Source: Robertmurraya korlensis NBRC 107688
GTDB taxonomy: Bacteria; Bacillota; Bacilli; Bacillales; Cytobacillaceae
Direction of reading: 5' to 3'
Length of the DNA: 64,000 nucleotides
NCBI RefSeq assembly: GCF_001591645.1
Contig: NZ_BCVH01000001.1
Span: forward strand, 682,001 to 746,000
Of the stretch, positions 25,045-32,725 are shown one piece after another (the first letter of the stretch is position 1; each line of letters starts with the position of its first letter). Position numbers and translations under genes: made by a program. The notes beneath the pieces were generated by a model, which searched no databases, was not told the DNA's origin, and saw nothing but the letters and a program-made list of their open reading frames with translations.

Positions 25045-25578
25045 ATGAAGGTGTTAGTAATCGTAGCTCATCCAACGATTGAAAAATCTGTAGTGAACCG
25101 AGCATGGCTAGAAGAAATAAGAAAGCATCCAGACATCACGGTTAACGAATTATATAAGGAATATCCAAATGAACAGATTGATATTACAAGAGAACAGAGG
25201 CTATGTGAGGAGCATGATCGAATCGTCTGGCAATTTCCGTTTTATTGGTATAGCTCTCCTCCATTGCTAAAAAAATGGCAGGATGAAGTACTTACTCATG
25301 GATGGGCATACGGAACAAACGGGAATAAATTACATAAAAAAGAACTGATCTTAGCCGTAACAACGGGTAGTGCAAAAGAAAGATATCAAGCTGGTGGTCG
25401 TAACCAATACTCCATGAGTGAACTGTTAAAACCATTCCAAGCAACTAGCAATTTAATTGGAACCAAATTTTTACCTGCTTATCTTTTTAATGGAACCTAT
25501 ACAGCATTGGACGAAGAGATAAAAGAAAGCGCCAAGGAATATGTAAATTACATTCTAGCTAGAGATATCTTTGAATGA
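25045..25578 (+). CDS. NAD(P)H quinone oxidoreductase, Flavodoxin_2 family
   Basis: 177 residues from the ATG at 25045 (TGGAGGT 8 bases upstream). The N terminus 'MKVLVIVAHPTIEKSVVNRA' is the FMN/FAD-binding start of the KefF/MdaB/YwrO family. 'VWQFPFYWYSSPPLLKKWQDEVL' is the family's central motif. It reduces quinones or similar acceptors by two electrons. It lies at the end of the oxidoreductase cluster and may dispose of a reactive product or link to quinones; a specific partner is not shown. Confidence 0.88.
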   Translation: MKVLVIVAHPTIEKSVVNRAWLEEIRKHPDITVNELYKEYPNEQIDITREQRLCEEHDRIVWQFPFYWYSSPPLLKKWQDEVLTHGWAYGTNGNKLHKKELILAVTTGSAKERYQAGGRNQYSMSELLKPFQATSNLIGTKFLPAYLFNGTYTALDEEIKESAKEYVNYILARDIFE

Positions 25579-25591
25579 GACTAGTATGATT

Positions 25592-25637
25592 AAAAAAAAC
25601 GGATGTTTCCTTCCTTCAAAGGGAAATATCCGTTTTC
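25592..25637 (+). terminator. Terminator after the quinone oxidoreductase gene
   Basis: AAAACGGATGTTTCC pairs with GGAAATATCCGTTTT, followed by CTATG. The same stem has A-rich 5' flank and could act in both directions. Confidence 0.8.
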
Positions 25638-25702
25638 TATGTCTAAAAATGGAGAGACCAAATATATACATCCTAGTCGTGTAAGATGAAAGGTGAACAA
25701 TT

Positions 25703-25747
25703 TTTGACACTGTGTCCAGTTAAAAATTTCTGAATATTTATTATATT
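25703..25747 (+). promoter_or_regulatory. Island promoter 3: operator motif plus -10
   Basis: TTTGACACTGTGTCCAGTTA is a variant of the motif at 15292, with the dyad GACACTGTGTC. A -10-like TATATT lies at 25742-25747, again 30 bases after the G of GTGTCC. A weaker GTGTAAGATGAA copy begins 33 bases upstream at 25679. Confidence 0.7.
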
Positions 25748-25847
25748 AAATGAAATGGTACACACTCCTCTTATAAATACGCTAGCAACAATAGTGTATA
25801 GGATTTTAAGAGAGAACCATTAGGGAGAATAAAGAACTTCATAGACT

Positions 25848-25861
25848 TGTAAGCGTTAACA
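25848..25861 (+). promoter_or_regulatory. CcpA cre site in the symporter leader
   Basis: TGTAAGCGTTAACA matches the cre consensus TGWAANCGNTNWCA at every position. It lies about 95 bases downstream of the predicted transcription start, where CcpA would act as a roadblock. Confidence 0.75.
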
Positions 25862-25955
25862 TCATGGTTGGATCTAAAGTTAATTCAAAATAAAGAAGGG
25901 AGGAGAGGATTCAAAATTCCAAAAAAATAATTTGAACAGGGGGATTCTATTGAAT

Positions 25956-27425
25956 ATGAATGAAATGGTAAATTGGTTAAATGGGTATGTCTGGAGTCCG
26001 GTATTGGTGTATATGTTCCTAGGTTTAGGATTACTATATACGATTTTGACCCGTTTCGTACAAGTAAGGTTTTTAAAAGATATGATCAAGTTGACCTTTG
26101 AAGGACAAGGCTCTAAAGCTGGGGTATCTTCTTTTCAAGCGTTAACCATGTCATTAGGCAGTAGAGTAGGTACCGGTAATATAGCGGGGGTAGCAACCGC
26201 TATCGCGTTAGGAGGACCGGGTGCTGTTTTCTGGATGTGGGTAGCCGCATTCCTAGGAAGTGCCACTTCATTCATTGAAATCACCCTCACTCAAGTATAT
26301 AAAAGCAAAATTAATGGCGAGTACAGAGGGGGGACACCTTATTTTATTGAAAAAGGGTTAAATTTAAAGTGGTTTGCTGTCGTATCTGCTATCATCACCT
26401 TACTGGTAATGGGCTGTTTATGGCCGGGAGTACAAGCCAATACCATTGCATTATCAGTGAATAATGCATTTGGAATCTCACCAATTATAACAGGGAGCGT
26501 TGTAGTCATCCTGCTTGGCGCTATTATTTTTGGTGGGATCAAGCGTATTGCTAAGACCGCTCAAATCATCGTACCGTTTATGGCCATTGGGTATTTAGCC
26601 GTTTGTCTAATCCTTCTTCTTATGAATATATCTCAAATTCCTGCTGTTTTATCTCTTATTTTTTCTAGTGCTTTTAGTTTGAATTCGACGTTTGGGGGAT
26701 TAATTGGATCCGCCATCGCGTGGGGTGTTCAAAGAGGTGTCTATTCTAACGGTGCAGGTATTGGTAGTGAAACCTTTGAATCTGGGGCAACAGAAGTATC
26801 CCACCCAGCGAAACAAGGTTTGGTTCAAGCCTTCTCTGTTTATATTGATACCCTTCTTATTTGTTCCGCGACTGCGTTTATGATTCTGATCACAGGCATG
26901 TATGACGTGAAGCCAGATGGTATGGATCCTGTTACGAATAATTTAGGGAACGTTGAACCCTCTCTTTATACACAGCTAGCAGTTGAATCTGTACTTCCTA
27001 ATTTTGGTGCAGCCTTCCTTGCATTCGCTCTATGTTTCTTCTGTTTTACGACATTAGTTTCCTATTATTATAAAGCAGAAACGAATCTGGCTTTTCTCAA
27101 ATTAAATCATAGTTGGGTATTTCACGCATTAAGAGTTCTTTTAATGGCGACTGTCTTTTATGGTAGCGTAAAAACGGCAGGTACGATATGGGCTATGGGG
27201 GACTTAGGGATGGGTGCAATGGCTTGGGTCAACCTGACAGCAATCTTCTTCCTCACCAAAACAGCCGTAAAAGTATTAAAGGATTATGAAACGCAGAAAA
27301 AGGCTGGGCTTGATCCGGTATTTAATCCTACAAAGCTCGGAATCAAAGGTGCGGACTTTTGGGAAAATGAGTATGAAGAAACGAACCCACCTATCCAACA
27401 AAAAAATAACACGATATCGCTATAG
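25956..27425 (+). CDS. Sodium:alanine-type amino acid symporter (AGCS family)
   Basis: 489 residues from ATG 25956, or 491 from TTG 25950; AGGGGGAT upstream fits either. The family signature is 'LGSRVGTGNIAGVATAIALG' followed by 'GPGAVFWMWVAAFLG'. About ten hydrophobic helices are visible. AGCS carriers import alanine or glycine with sodium. In this regulon, next to beta-alanine aminotransferase and alanine dehydrogenase genes, beta-alanine or alanine is the likely substrate. It has its own island promoter and a perfect cre site, and is monocistronic. Confidence 0.9.
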   Translation: MNEMVNWLNGYVWSPVLVYMFLGLGLLYTILTRFVQVRFLKDMIKLTFEGQGSKAGVSSFQALTMSLGSRVGTGNIAGVATAIALGGPGAVFWMWVAAFLGSATSFIEITLTQVYKSKINGEYRGGTPYFIEKGLNLKWFAVVSAIITLLVMGCLWPGVQANTIALSVNNAFGISPIITGSVVVILLGAIIFGGIKRIAKTAQIIVPFMAIGYLAVCLILLLMNISQIPAVLSLIFSSAFSLNSTFGGLIGSAIAWGVQRGVYSNGAGIGSETFESGATEVSHPAKQGLVQAFSVYIDTLLICSATAFMILITGMYDVKPDGMDPVTNNLGNVEPSLYTQLAVESVLPNFGAAFLAFALCFFCFTTLVSYYYKAETNLAFLKLNHSWVFHALRVLLMATVFYGSVKTAGTIWAMGDLGMGAMAWVNLTAIFFLTKTAVKVLKDYETQKKAGLDPVFNPTKLGIKGADFWENEYEETNPPIQQKNNTISL

Positions 27426-27440
27426 TCTTAAGCTGGTTAA

Positions 27441-27474
27441 AGAACAGATGATTTCATAACATCTGTTTTTTTTT
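27441..27474 (+). terminator. Terminator of the symporter gene
   Basis: AACAGATG and CATCTGTT form the stem, followed by eight or more T. Confidence 0.88.
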
Positions 27475-27517
27475 ATCTTCAAGAATTTTAAAAATGTAAA
27501 AAATAAATAGTTTTATA

Positions 27518-27562
27518 TATTACACACTGTCCAATGATGGTGATGACCAATCGATGTATCTT
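27518..27562 (+). promoter_or_regulatory. Island promoter 4: operator motif plus -10
   Basis: TTACACACTGTCCAATGATG is a third variant of the shared motif, and TATCTT at 27557-27562 lies at the same 30-base offset as in the other three promoters. An ATGT-bearing half copy is at 27494, 33 bases upstream. Confidence 0.7.
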
Positions 27563-27601
27563 TAAATCAGATCATATACTTACAAATTGGAGGAAGATCA
27601 A

Positions 27602-28735
27602 ATGATTATTGGAGTGCCTAAAGAAATTAAAAACAACGAAAACCGTGTAGCTCTTACACCAGCTGGCTTGATTTCTCTTCTTAACGCTGGACATCAGGTG
27701 ATTATTGAGAAGGATGCCGGGCTTGAAAGTGGTTTTACAAATGAAGAATACGCAAATATGGGTGCAGAGATTATGGAAAATGCTAGTGATGTATGGGCGG
27801 CAGCTGAAATGATTATGAAAGTAAAAGAGCCTCTTCCTAGTGAATATAATTATTTTCGCGAAGGGTTAATCCTATTTACTTACTTACACTTAGCAGCAGA
27901 GCCATCATTAGCTCAAGCACTAAAGGATAAGGGAGTGATTGCCATCGCTTATGAAACAGTTGAAGCAAACCGTACGCTTCCTCTACTAACTCCAATGAGT
28001 GAGGTAGCAGGACGTATGGCCTCCCAAATTGGCGCTCAATTCCTCCAAAAATCTAATGGTGGCAAAGGAATTCTACTATCAGGTGTGCCTGGGGTAAGTC
28101 GCGGAAAGGTTACCATCATCGGTGGCGGCGTAGTGGGGACAAACGCGGCGAAAATGGCAATTGGATTAGGCGCAAATGTCACGATTATTGATTTGAGCGC
28201 TGATCGGTTACGCCAATTAGACGATATCTTTGGTAAAGAAATTCAAACCTTAATGTCCAACCCATTAAATATTGCCAAAGCAGTTGCAGAAGCTGACCTC
28301 CTTATCGGAGCAGTATTAATTCCAGGTGCAAAAGCTCCTAAACTGGTGACGGAAGAAATGGTAAAAGCCATGAAACCTGGTTCTGTGATTGTAGATGTAG
28401 CGATCGATCAAGGTGGGATTGTAGAAACCGTTGATCATATTACTACACATGACAACCCAACCTATGAAAAACATGGTGTCGTTCATTATGCAGTGGCAAA
28501 TATGCCTGGTGCGGTTCCAAGAACATCCACCATCGCCTTAACTAATGTTACCGTACCTTACGCCTTACAGATTGCTAACAAAGGTGTGGTTCAAGCTCTA
28601 TTTGAAAATCAATCCTTAAAGGCCGGATTGAACGTGGCAAAAGGCGAAATCACCTACGAAGCAGTAGCAAAAGATCTTGGATATCAATTTATTTCACCTG
28701 ACAAGGTATTTGAAAAGGAAGTTGTGGGTGTTTAA
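27602..28735 (+). CDS. ald: Alanine dehydrogenase
   Basis: 377 residues from ATG 27602 (TTGGAGGAAG upstream), one residue from the usual Bacillus length. It oxidises L-alanine with NAD+ to pyruvate and ammonium. The N-terminal '[20 protein letters not shown]' is the family signature. The substrate Lys ('[13 protein letters not shown]') and His ('[10 protein letters not shown]') are present, and the Rossmann motif is '[21 protein letters not shown]'. The motif-bearing promoter ties it to the beta-alanine genes, where it regenerates the pyruvate used as amino acceptor. Confidence 0.96.
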   Translation: MIIGVPKEIKNNENRVALTPAGLISLLNAGHQVIIEKDAGLESGFTNEEYANMGAEIMENASDVWAAAEMIMKVKEPLPSEYNYFREGLILFTYLHLAAEPSLAQALKDKGVIAIAYETVEANRTLPLLTPMSEVAGRMASQIGAQFLQKSNGGKGILLSGVPGVSRGKVTIIGGGVVGTNAAKMAIGLGANVTIIDLSADRLRQLDDIFGKEIQTLMSNPLNIAKAVAEADLLIGAVLIPGAKAPKLVTEEMVKAMKPGSVIVDVAIDQGGIVETVDHITTHDNPTYEKHGVVHYAVANMPGAVPRTSTIALTNVTVPYALQIANKGVVQALFENQSLKAGLNVAKGEITYEAVAKDLGYQFISPDKVFEKEVVGV

Positions 28736-28754
28736 TCAGGTTTCTACCTAAAGT

Positions 28755-28786
28755 GGGGCAGAGGGATTTCCTCTGCTTCTCTATTT
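28755..28786 (+). terminator. Terminator of ald
   Basis: GGCAGAGG and CCTCTGCTT form the stem around ATT, followed by CTCTATTTT. Confidence 0.75.
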
Positions 28787-28864
28787 TGTAGTAAGAATTA
28801 ACCATCCAGTAGTACAAACTATTACCATGAAGTAAAATAACTAGTATCGATAGGAGTGAAAAAG

Positions 28865-29104
28865 ATGGAACTAATGCTGCAGCAAATACTTGATAAGCTC
28901 CAAGCGGTTGAAAATAATCAATTAGATATGAGAAAAGATATACAGGATATCAAAATAGAGCAAACCGAAATGAAAGTAGAGCAGAGAGAGATGAGAAAAG
29001 AGGTAGCTTTTTATTATGGGACAATGATGAAAAAGCTTGACGAAGTAAAGATAGAATTAAGTAGTGAAATCAAACATATATCTTCGGTTCCAAAACAACA
29101 TTAA
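28865..29104 (+). CDS. Small coiled-coil protein of unknown function
   Basis: 79 residues from ATG 28865, 6 bases after AGGAGTG; the GTG at 28856 lies in that site. The protein is a near-continuous heptad coiled coil rich in Met, Glu, Gln and Lys ('LQQILDKLQAVENNQLDMRK', then repeats of 'EMKVEQREMRKE'). Such short proteins are common beside Bacillus genes without known role. No membrane segment or metal motif. Confidence 0.7.
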   Translation: MELMLQQILDKLQAVENNQLDMRKDIQDIKIEQTEMKVEQREMRKEVAFYYGTMMKKLDEVKIELSSEIKHISSVPKQH

Positions 29105-29194
29105 CATGTACTTGAGATTATTAACGAGCAATAACCCTTTGCCAATAGCCACTTTTTTTAAAACCTCATAGTGATTAAATTCCAACCTTAATAA

Positions 29195-29237
29195 AGAACC
29201 CTCTGAAACTCTGCTGACATTCAAAGGGTTCTATTTT
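29195..29237. terminator. Bidirectional terminator between convergent genes
   Basis: AGAACCCT pairs with AAGGGTTCT across a 21-nt loop; T-rich tracts follow on both strands, serving the coiled-coil gene (+) and the cyclo-ligase-like gene (-). Confidence 0.7.
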
Positions 29238-29261
29238 ATGCATTCTTATGATGGCTTTTCC

Positions 29262-29975
29262 TTATTTTCTGGTTAAATCCCGTATCTCTTTTAATACAGG
29301 CATTTCCTCTAATTCCTCCTCCGTCACAAGCTCCCACTGAATCCCACTTGGCTTTTTATAAGGGGAATTGGTCTTGATTAATTCCGTCTCAGTAGCGATC
29401 CAATCGACGGTTAAGTCAAATGCATCTCTCGGGATCTCATGCTCCGTTAATTGACAACTATGAATGGTTCCAATAATTGGAACATCTGGGTTTCCGAGCT
29501 CTCTAATAATAGCATATTCACGGTCCGAGTATCCTTCGCCTTTTCCCACTCTTCTTCCATCCCTATGAAGGGCCACCGAGCCAGTAAAGAACAAATCTAT
29601 TCTTGGCATCTCAGAAAGTGAGATTTCCTTGCCGTAGGAATTGATATGTGAAAGACTGGCGGCCTTTCGCTCTTCACCGTTCGGTACCCATTCAGGCTTT
29701 ACCATGATAAATCCAGCTTTGAGTCTAGGGGTAGGGACTAGTAAGGTTTTACCATCCTTTAATATTTGTGTTCGGATAGGCAGTTGCGGAGAGTCTGGAT
29801 TCACTTTAATGACTTTTGCTTGTTGATACTCAGGCATCGTCGTAACAAAGTGCGCAGCCTTTTCTGCTCCTTTAAAATTAGGAATCCGATTTTGTAACGG
29901 GAAGGGAAATCTCCCTAATTTATGTTCCGTTAAATAGCTCCACTTTTCTTCACGAATTTCTTGTTTGGTCTTCAT
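29262..29975 (-). CDS. 5-formyltetrahydrofolate cyclo-ligase family protein
   Basis: 237 residues, longer than the housekeeping YqgN-type enzyme (about 190). The family motif is 'GRRVGKGEGYSDREYAIIRE' (compare GxGxGYYDR), with an upstream basic 'PTPRLKAGFIMVKPEWVPNG'. It belongs to the MTHFSD-like branch, whose members are found beside the canonical enzyme. ATP-dependent conversion of 5-formyl-THF to methenyl-THF is possible but not certain for this branch. Monocistronic; start ATG at 29975. Confidence 0.8.
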   Translation of the reverse strand: MKTKQEIREEKWSYLTEHKLGRFPFPLQNRIPNFKGAEKAAHFVTTMPEYQQAKVIKVNPDSPQLPIRTQILKDGKTLLVPTPRLKAGFIMVKPEWVPNGEERKAASLSHINSYGKEISLSEMPRIDLFFTGSVALHRDGRRVGKGEGYSDREYAIIRELGNPDVPIIGTIHSCQLTEHEIPRDAFDLTVDWIATETELIKTNSPYKKPSGIQWELVTEEELEEMPVLKEIRDLTRK

Positions 29976-30082
29976 TTCTTACACCTACAATATTTTTCTT
30001 TAAGTTTAACAAATTCTAGATAGTATTATAAACTCTAGGTAAGAAACAATCCCAATGGAATGTATTTAGGAGGAGGGTTTAT

Positions 30083-30382
30083 ATGGATAAAATGAACGAA
30101 TACTTCGATACCGCTCTTGAAGCTTGGTCCATGATGCAAAAGACAGAAGGCGATGAAGGAGCAGAGTGGGCTGAGAGATTTGAACGATACTTTTATGAAT
30201 TTATTGATGAATTAAAGGCATGGTGGAACCGTCTGGAGGAGAAGCCTGAAACGGTGGAAGAGGCAGAGGAATTACCTGTGATTAAAAGCTTCGCAGAACG
30301 AATTCCTGGACCTGTATATATTACCTTTTTAACAGAATTAGAAGATATAATGGATGGTTTTGAGACGACTAGGTTTGATTGA
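30083..30382 (+). CDS. Conserved acidic hypothetical protein
   Basis: 99 residues with a strong AGGAGGAGGG ribosome site. Helical and acidic, rich in Glu and Trp ('EGDEGAEWAERFERYFYEFI', 'LKAWWNRLEEKPETVEEAEE'). No domain recognised, no signal or membrane segment. It overlaps the in-frame extension of the next gene, and only 17 bases separate its stop from the likely TTG start there, so the two may be cotranscribed. Confidence 0.7.
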   Translation: MDKMNEYFDTALEAWSMMQKTEGDEGAEWAERFERYFYEFIDELKAWWNRLEEKPETVEEAEELPVIKSFAERIPGPVYITFLTELEDIMDGFETTRFD

Positions 30383-30399
30383 AAAATGGGGGATATTAT

Positions 30400-31392
30400 T
30401 TGAAATTGAAAAGAGTTTTAAAAAGAGTATTATTTTTCATCCTATTTTTAATCGTATTTATTTTTGTTAATAATAGTTCTTTCACTATGGAGGAGCGTAA
30501 TGGAGGACCATTTCTTTTAGCTCATCGCGGACTTGCCCAGACATTTGATATGGAGGGTATTACTGCCGAGACTTGTACAGCAGAGCGAATTTACGAACCA
30601 GAACATCTATATATAGAAAATACCATTCCTTCAATGAAAGCAGCGTTCGACGCAGGGGCTGATATGGTGGAAATTGATGTCCAACTAACGAAAGATGGAG
30701 AGTTTGCGATTTTCCATGATTGGATACTCGATTGTAGAACAAATGGCATAGGAACGACCAGGGATTTTACAATGGAAGAACTGAAGCAACTAGATATAGG
30801 GTATGGATATACTGCTGATAACGGTGAATCGTATCCTTTTCGTGGAAAAGGGATCAGGCTAATGCCAACACTAAATGAAGTTCTGTCGTCTTTCCCTGAG
30901 AAGTCTTTTCTCATACATATCAAAAGTAACGGTGGGAATGAGGGGGTACAACTAGCAGAATACCTTTCTAAGTACCTTGATAATAGACTATCAAATCTAG
31001 CTGTTTATGGAGGGGACGAACCGATTGCCGCTTTAAAAGAAGAAATTCCTAATATGCGTGTAATGTCAAAAAAGACGATGAAAAGTTGTCTATTACCGTA
31101 TATAATAATTGGTTGGACAGGATATGTCCCGTCTTCTTGTACAAATACGCAATTTCATATTCCAGAAGCATATGCTAACTATTTATGGGGCTTTCCTGGA
31201 AAGTTCCTTAATAGAATGGAAGATGTAAATTCAAGGGTTATTCTTGTTGCTGGAAATGGTGGTTGGTCAGAAGGTTTTGATACAGTACAAGATTTGGAGC
31301 GTATTCCTAAAAATTATAGTGGAGGGATATGGACGAATCGTATAGATATCATTTCGTCTCTCATAGAAGAAAATGCCGAGAAGATGAAATAA
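30400..31392 (+). CDS. Glycerophosphodiester phosphodiesterase family protein
   Basis: 330 residues from TTG 30400, with GGGGGAT 6 bases upstream. A basic N terminus plus one hydrophobic helix ('VLFFILFLIVFIFVNN') anchors it outside the membrane. The catalytic GDPD motifs are 'LLAHRGLA', 'VEIDVQLTKDGEFAIFHD' and 'LIHIKSNGG'. The latter half is less typical, with a Cys-containing insert ('TMKSCLLPYIIIGWTG'), resembling GDPD-like proteins of unknown substrate. Hydrolysis of glycerophosphodiesters to glycerol-3-phosphate is the expected activity. Confidence 0.82.
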   Translation: MKLKRVLKRVLFFILFLIVFIFVNNSSFTMEERNGGPFLLAHRGLAQTFDMEGITAETCTAERIYEPEHLYIENTIPSMKAAFDAGADMVEIDVQLTKDGEFAIFHDWILDCRTNGIGTTRDFTMEELKQLDIGYGYTADNGESYPFRGKGIRLMPTLNEVLSSFPEKSFLIHIKSNGGNEGVQLAEYLSKYLDNRLSNLAVYGGDEPIAALKEEIPNMRVMSKKTMKSCLLPYIIIGWTGYVPSSCTNTQFHIPEAYANYLWGFPGKFLNRMEDVNSRVILVAGNGGWSEGFDTVQDLERIPKNYSGGIWTNRIDIISSLIEENAEKMK

Positions 31393-31678
31393 AAGGAGTA
31401 CGTAAGTTATATGGATAGGGACCTTACTTGGAAATAGTTGAGAAGAAACCATTGTTCTTATATTTATCTTGTTGCTCCATTCTACCGTATAGAGATATGC
31501 AAAACAATTTAGAGAATTGATTTCAAATCATCTAAAAACAATGACTCGTACTAAAAACAATCGATAAAAAGAATAAATTCGTCTACTTGTTACAATAATA
31601 AAGGAGTACCCTTATTTTCCGAGAATTCTTAATAGATTCGATTTTAATATAAAATTTTTCAATAAATAGGAGGAAATC

Positions 31679-32074
31679 ATGGGGAGACCAATTCATTTCG
31701 AGATTCACGTAGAAAACATGGAACGGGCTATAAAGTTTTATGGAGAAGTATTTGGATGGACCTTTCAAGACTGGAGTGAGTATGCAGGAGTTGCTTATTT
31801 CGGTGCTGTCACTGGTGAGGAAAAGGAACTTGGAATTAACGGAGCTTTGATGCAACGTCAAGGTCCCCCTCCTGAACCCAATCAAGCTTTAAATGGCTAT
31901 ACTTGTACAATGGGAGTAGAAGATTACGATTCTATTGAAGCAAAAATTCTTACACATGGAGGCAAGGTTGCATTACCGAAGCACGCTCTTCCTGGTATGG
32001 CATGGCAGGGATATTATCTAGATACGGAAGGAAATGTGTTCGGTATTCATCAACCAGATGAGAATGCAAAATAA
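31679..32074 (+). CDS. VOC/glyoxalase-fold protein
   Basis: 131 residues, ATG preceded by TAGGAGGAAAT. The beta-alpha-beta-beta-beta module is seen twice, opening with 'IHFEIHVENMERAIKFYGEV' and closing with 'WQGYYLDTEGNVFGIHQPDE'. His7 and Glu9 at the N terminus and the C-terminal His could bind a metal. The family includes glyoxalases, dioxygenases and antibiotic-binding proteins; the substrate is unknown. Confidence 0.85.
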   Translation: MGRPIHFEIHVENMERAIKFYGEVFGWTFQDWSEYAGVAYFGAVTGEEKELGINGALMQRQGPPPEPNQALNGYTCTMGVEDYDSIEAKILTHGGKVALPKHALPGMAWQGYYLDTEGNVFGIHQPDENAK

Positions 32075-32095
32075 ACAGAAAGATAGTTTCTATGT

Positions 32096-32175
32096 TATAT
32101 GCGTGAAAATGAAGACTTTATGCGTAAGTTTAAAGATTTATGCGTAACTTTCATTATTATTTGCGTAACAATACA
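32096..32175. repeat. Degenerate 21-bp TGCGTAA repeats
   Basis: TGCGT occurs at 32100, 32121, 32141 and 32162, each followed by AA/GA and a T-rich stretch containing TTTAAAGA or TTTCATT. The spacing of 20-21 bases equals two helical turns. The block directly follows the VOC gene. The remaining sequence up to 32395 is non-coding apart from a terminator. Confidence 0.7.
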
Positions 32176-32265
32176 TACCTGGGAATACTTTTCATACGTT
32201 CGTATAATTTATAGATAAAATAATTTTTTTATGTAACTAATTTTAAACAATAAGGATACGCATTT

Positions 32266-32297
32266 AAAACTCTTCTATTCTAGGAAGAGTTTTTTTT
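32266..32297 (+). terminator. Terminator between VOC gene and chemoreceptor leader
   Basis: AAAACTCTTC and GAAGAGTTTT form a 10-bp stem, followed by TTTT. Confidence 0.85.
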
Positions 32298-32394
32298 GAC
32301 TGTAATGCATTATGTTATTTTAATGGACAAACCACATTTCCAGATAATTTATAGTTGAGAACTTCTCTGTTCAAAATCATAAAAACAAACTTAA

Positions 32395-32423
32395 TTGACA
32401 TATTTATACTATTGTCCTAGTAT
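32395..32423 (+). promoter_or_regulatory. Strong sigma-A promoter of the riboswitch leader
   Basis: TTGACA (32395-32400), a 17-base spacer, and TAGTAT (32418-32423). Transcription would start near 32430, about 120 bases before the riboswitch aptamer. Confidence 0.8.
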
Positions 32424-32429
32424 AAAGAG

Positions 32430-32534
32430 GTTGTTATAGGACTAGAGTACTAGTGATGGTTTACTATATTTTATTGGGTCGTATGTCTTGTTCCGTATTT
32501 TCTTCTACAAAGAGGCTACATACGAGCTTTTTTT
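32430..32534 (+). ncRNA. Possible small RNA or first leader element
   Basis: The segment from the predicted transcription start to 32534 ends in TCGTATGT (32479-32486) paired with ACATACGA (32518-32525), followed by GCTTTTTTT. This is an intrinsic terminator lying between the promoter and the cyclic-di-GMP aptamer. Either a roughly 105-nt RNA is made, or this is an upstream regulated element in tandem with the riboswitch. No known riboswitch motif was recognised in it. Confidence 0.45.
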
Positions 32535-32552
32535 CCAGATCTTCTACAACAT

Positions 32553-32637
32553 TATAGGGCAAACTTTCTTAAAAGAAAGGACGCAAAACTAAAGGGGCTA
32601 ACGTCTTAAGGGTAGACTATGCCAGCCAGTTGCACCA
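32553..32637 (+). promoter_or_regulatory. Cyclic-di-GMP-I (GEMM) riboswitch aptamer
   Basis: The conserved skeleton is readable in order: TATAGGGCAAAC, a hairpin CTTTCTTAAAAGAAAG, the ligand-binding GGACGCAAAACTAAAGG, GGCTAACGTC, and the tetraloop-receptor/closing segment ATGCCAGCCAGTTGCACC. It precedes a chemoreceptor gene, a common target of this riboswitch. The aptamer is followed by a clear terminator, so ligand-controlled transcription termination is expected. Confidence 0.82.
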
Positions 32638-32676
32638 ATTCATGTGCAACACCTGTAGAATTCTACAGGTGTTTTA
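32629..32676 (+). terminator. Riboswitch expression platform
   Basis: ACACCTGTAGAATTCTACAG with its pairing GTGT arm forms a near-perfect hairpin followed by TTTTAT (32648-32676). Upstream, GTTGCAC (32629-32635) can pair with GTGCAAC (32644-32650), a competitor that would open the base of the aptamer. Whether ligand turns expression on or off cannot be read with certainty. Confidence 0.7.
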
Positions 32677-32725
32677 TACGTCTTTACGGGAGACGCAGAT
32701 TTAAATAAAAAGGGGAAATTCAATC

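Larger units (their letters stand above)
25579..25955. other. Leader and promoter region of the symporter gene
   Basis: About 375 bases with a terminator, island promoter 3 and a cre site; no coding sequence is supported. Confidence 0.6.
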
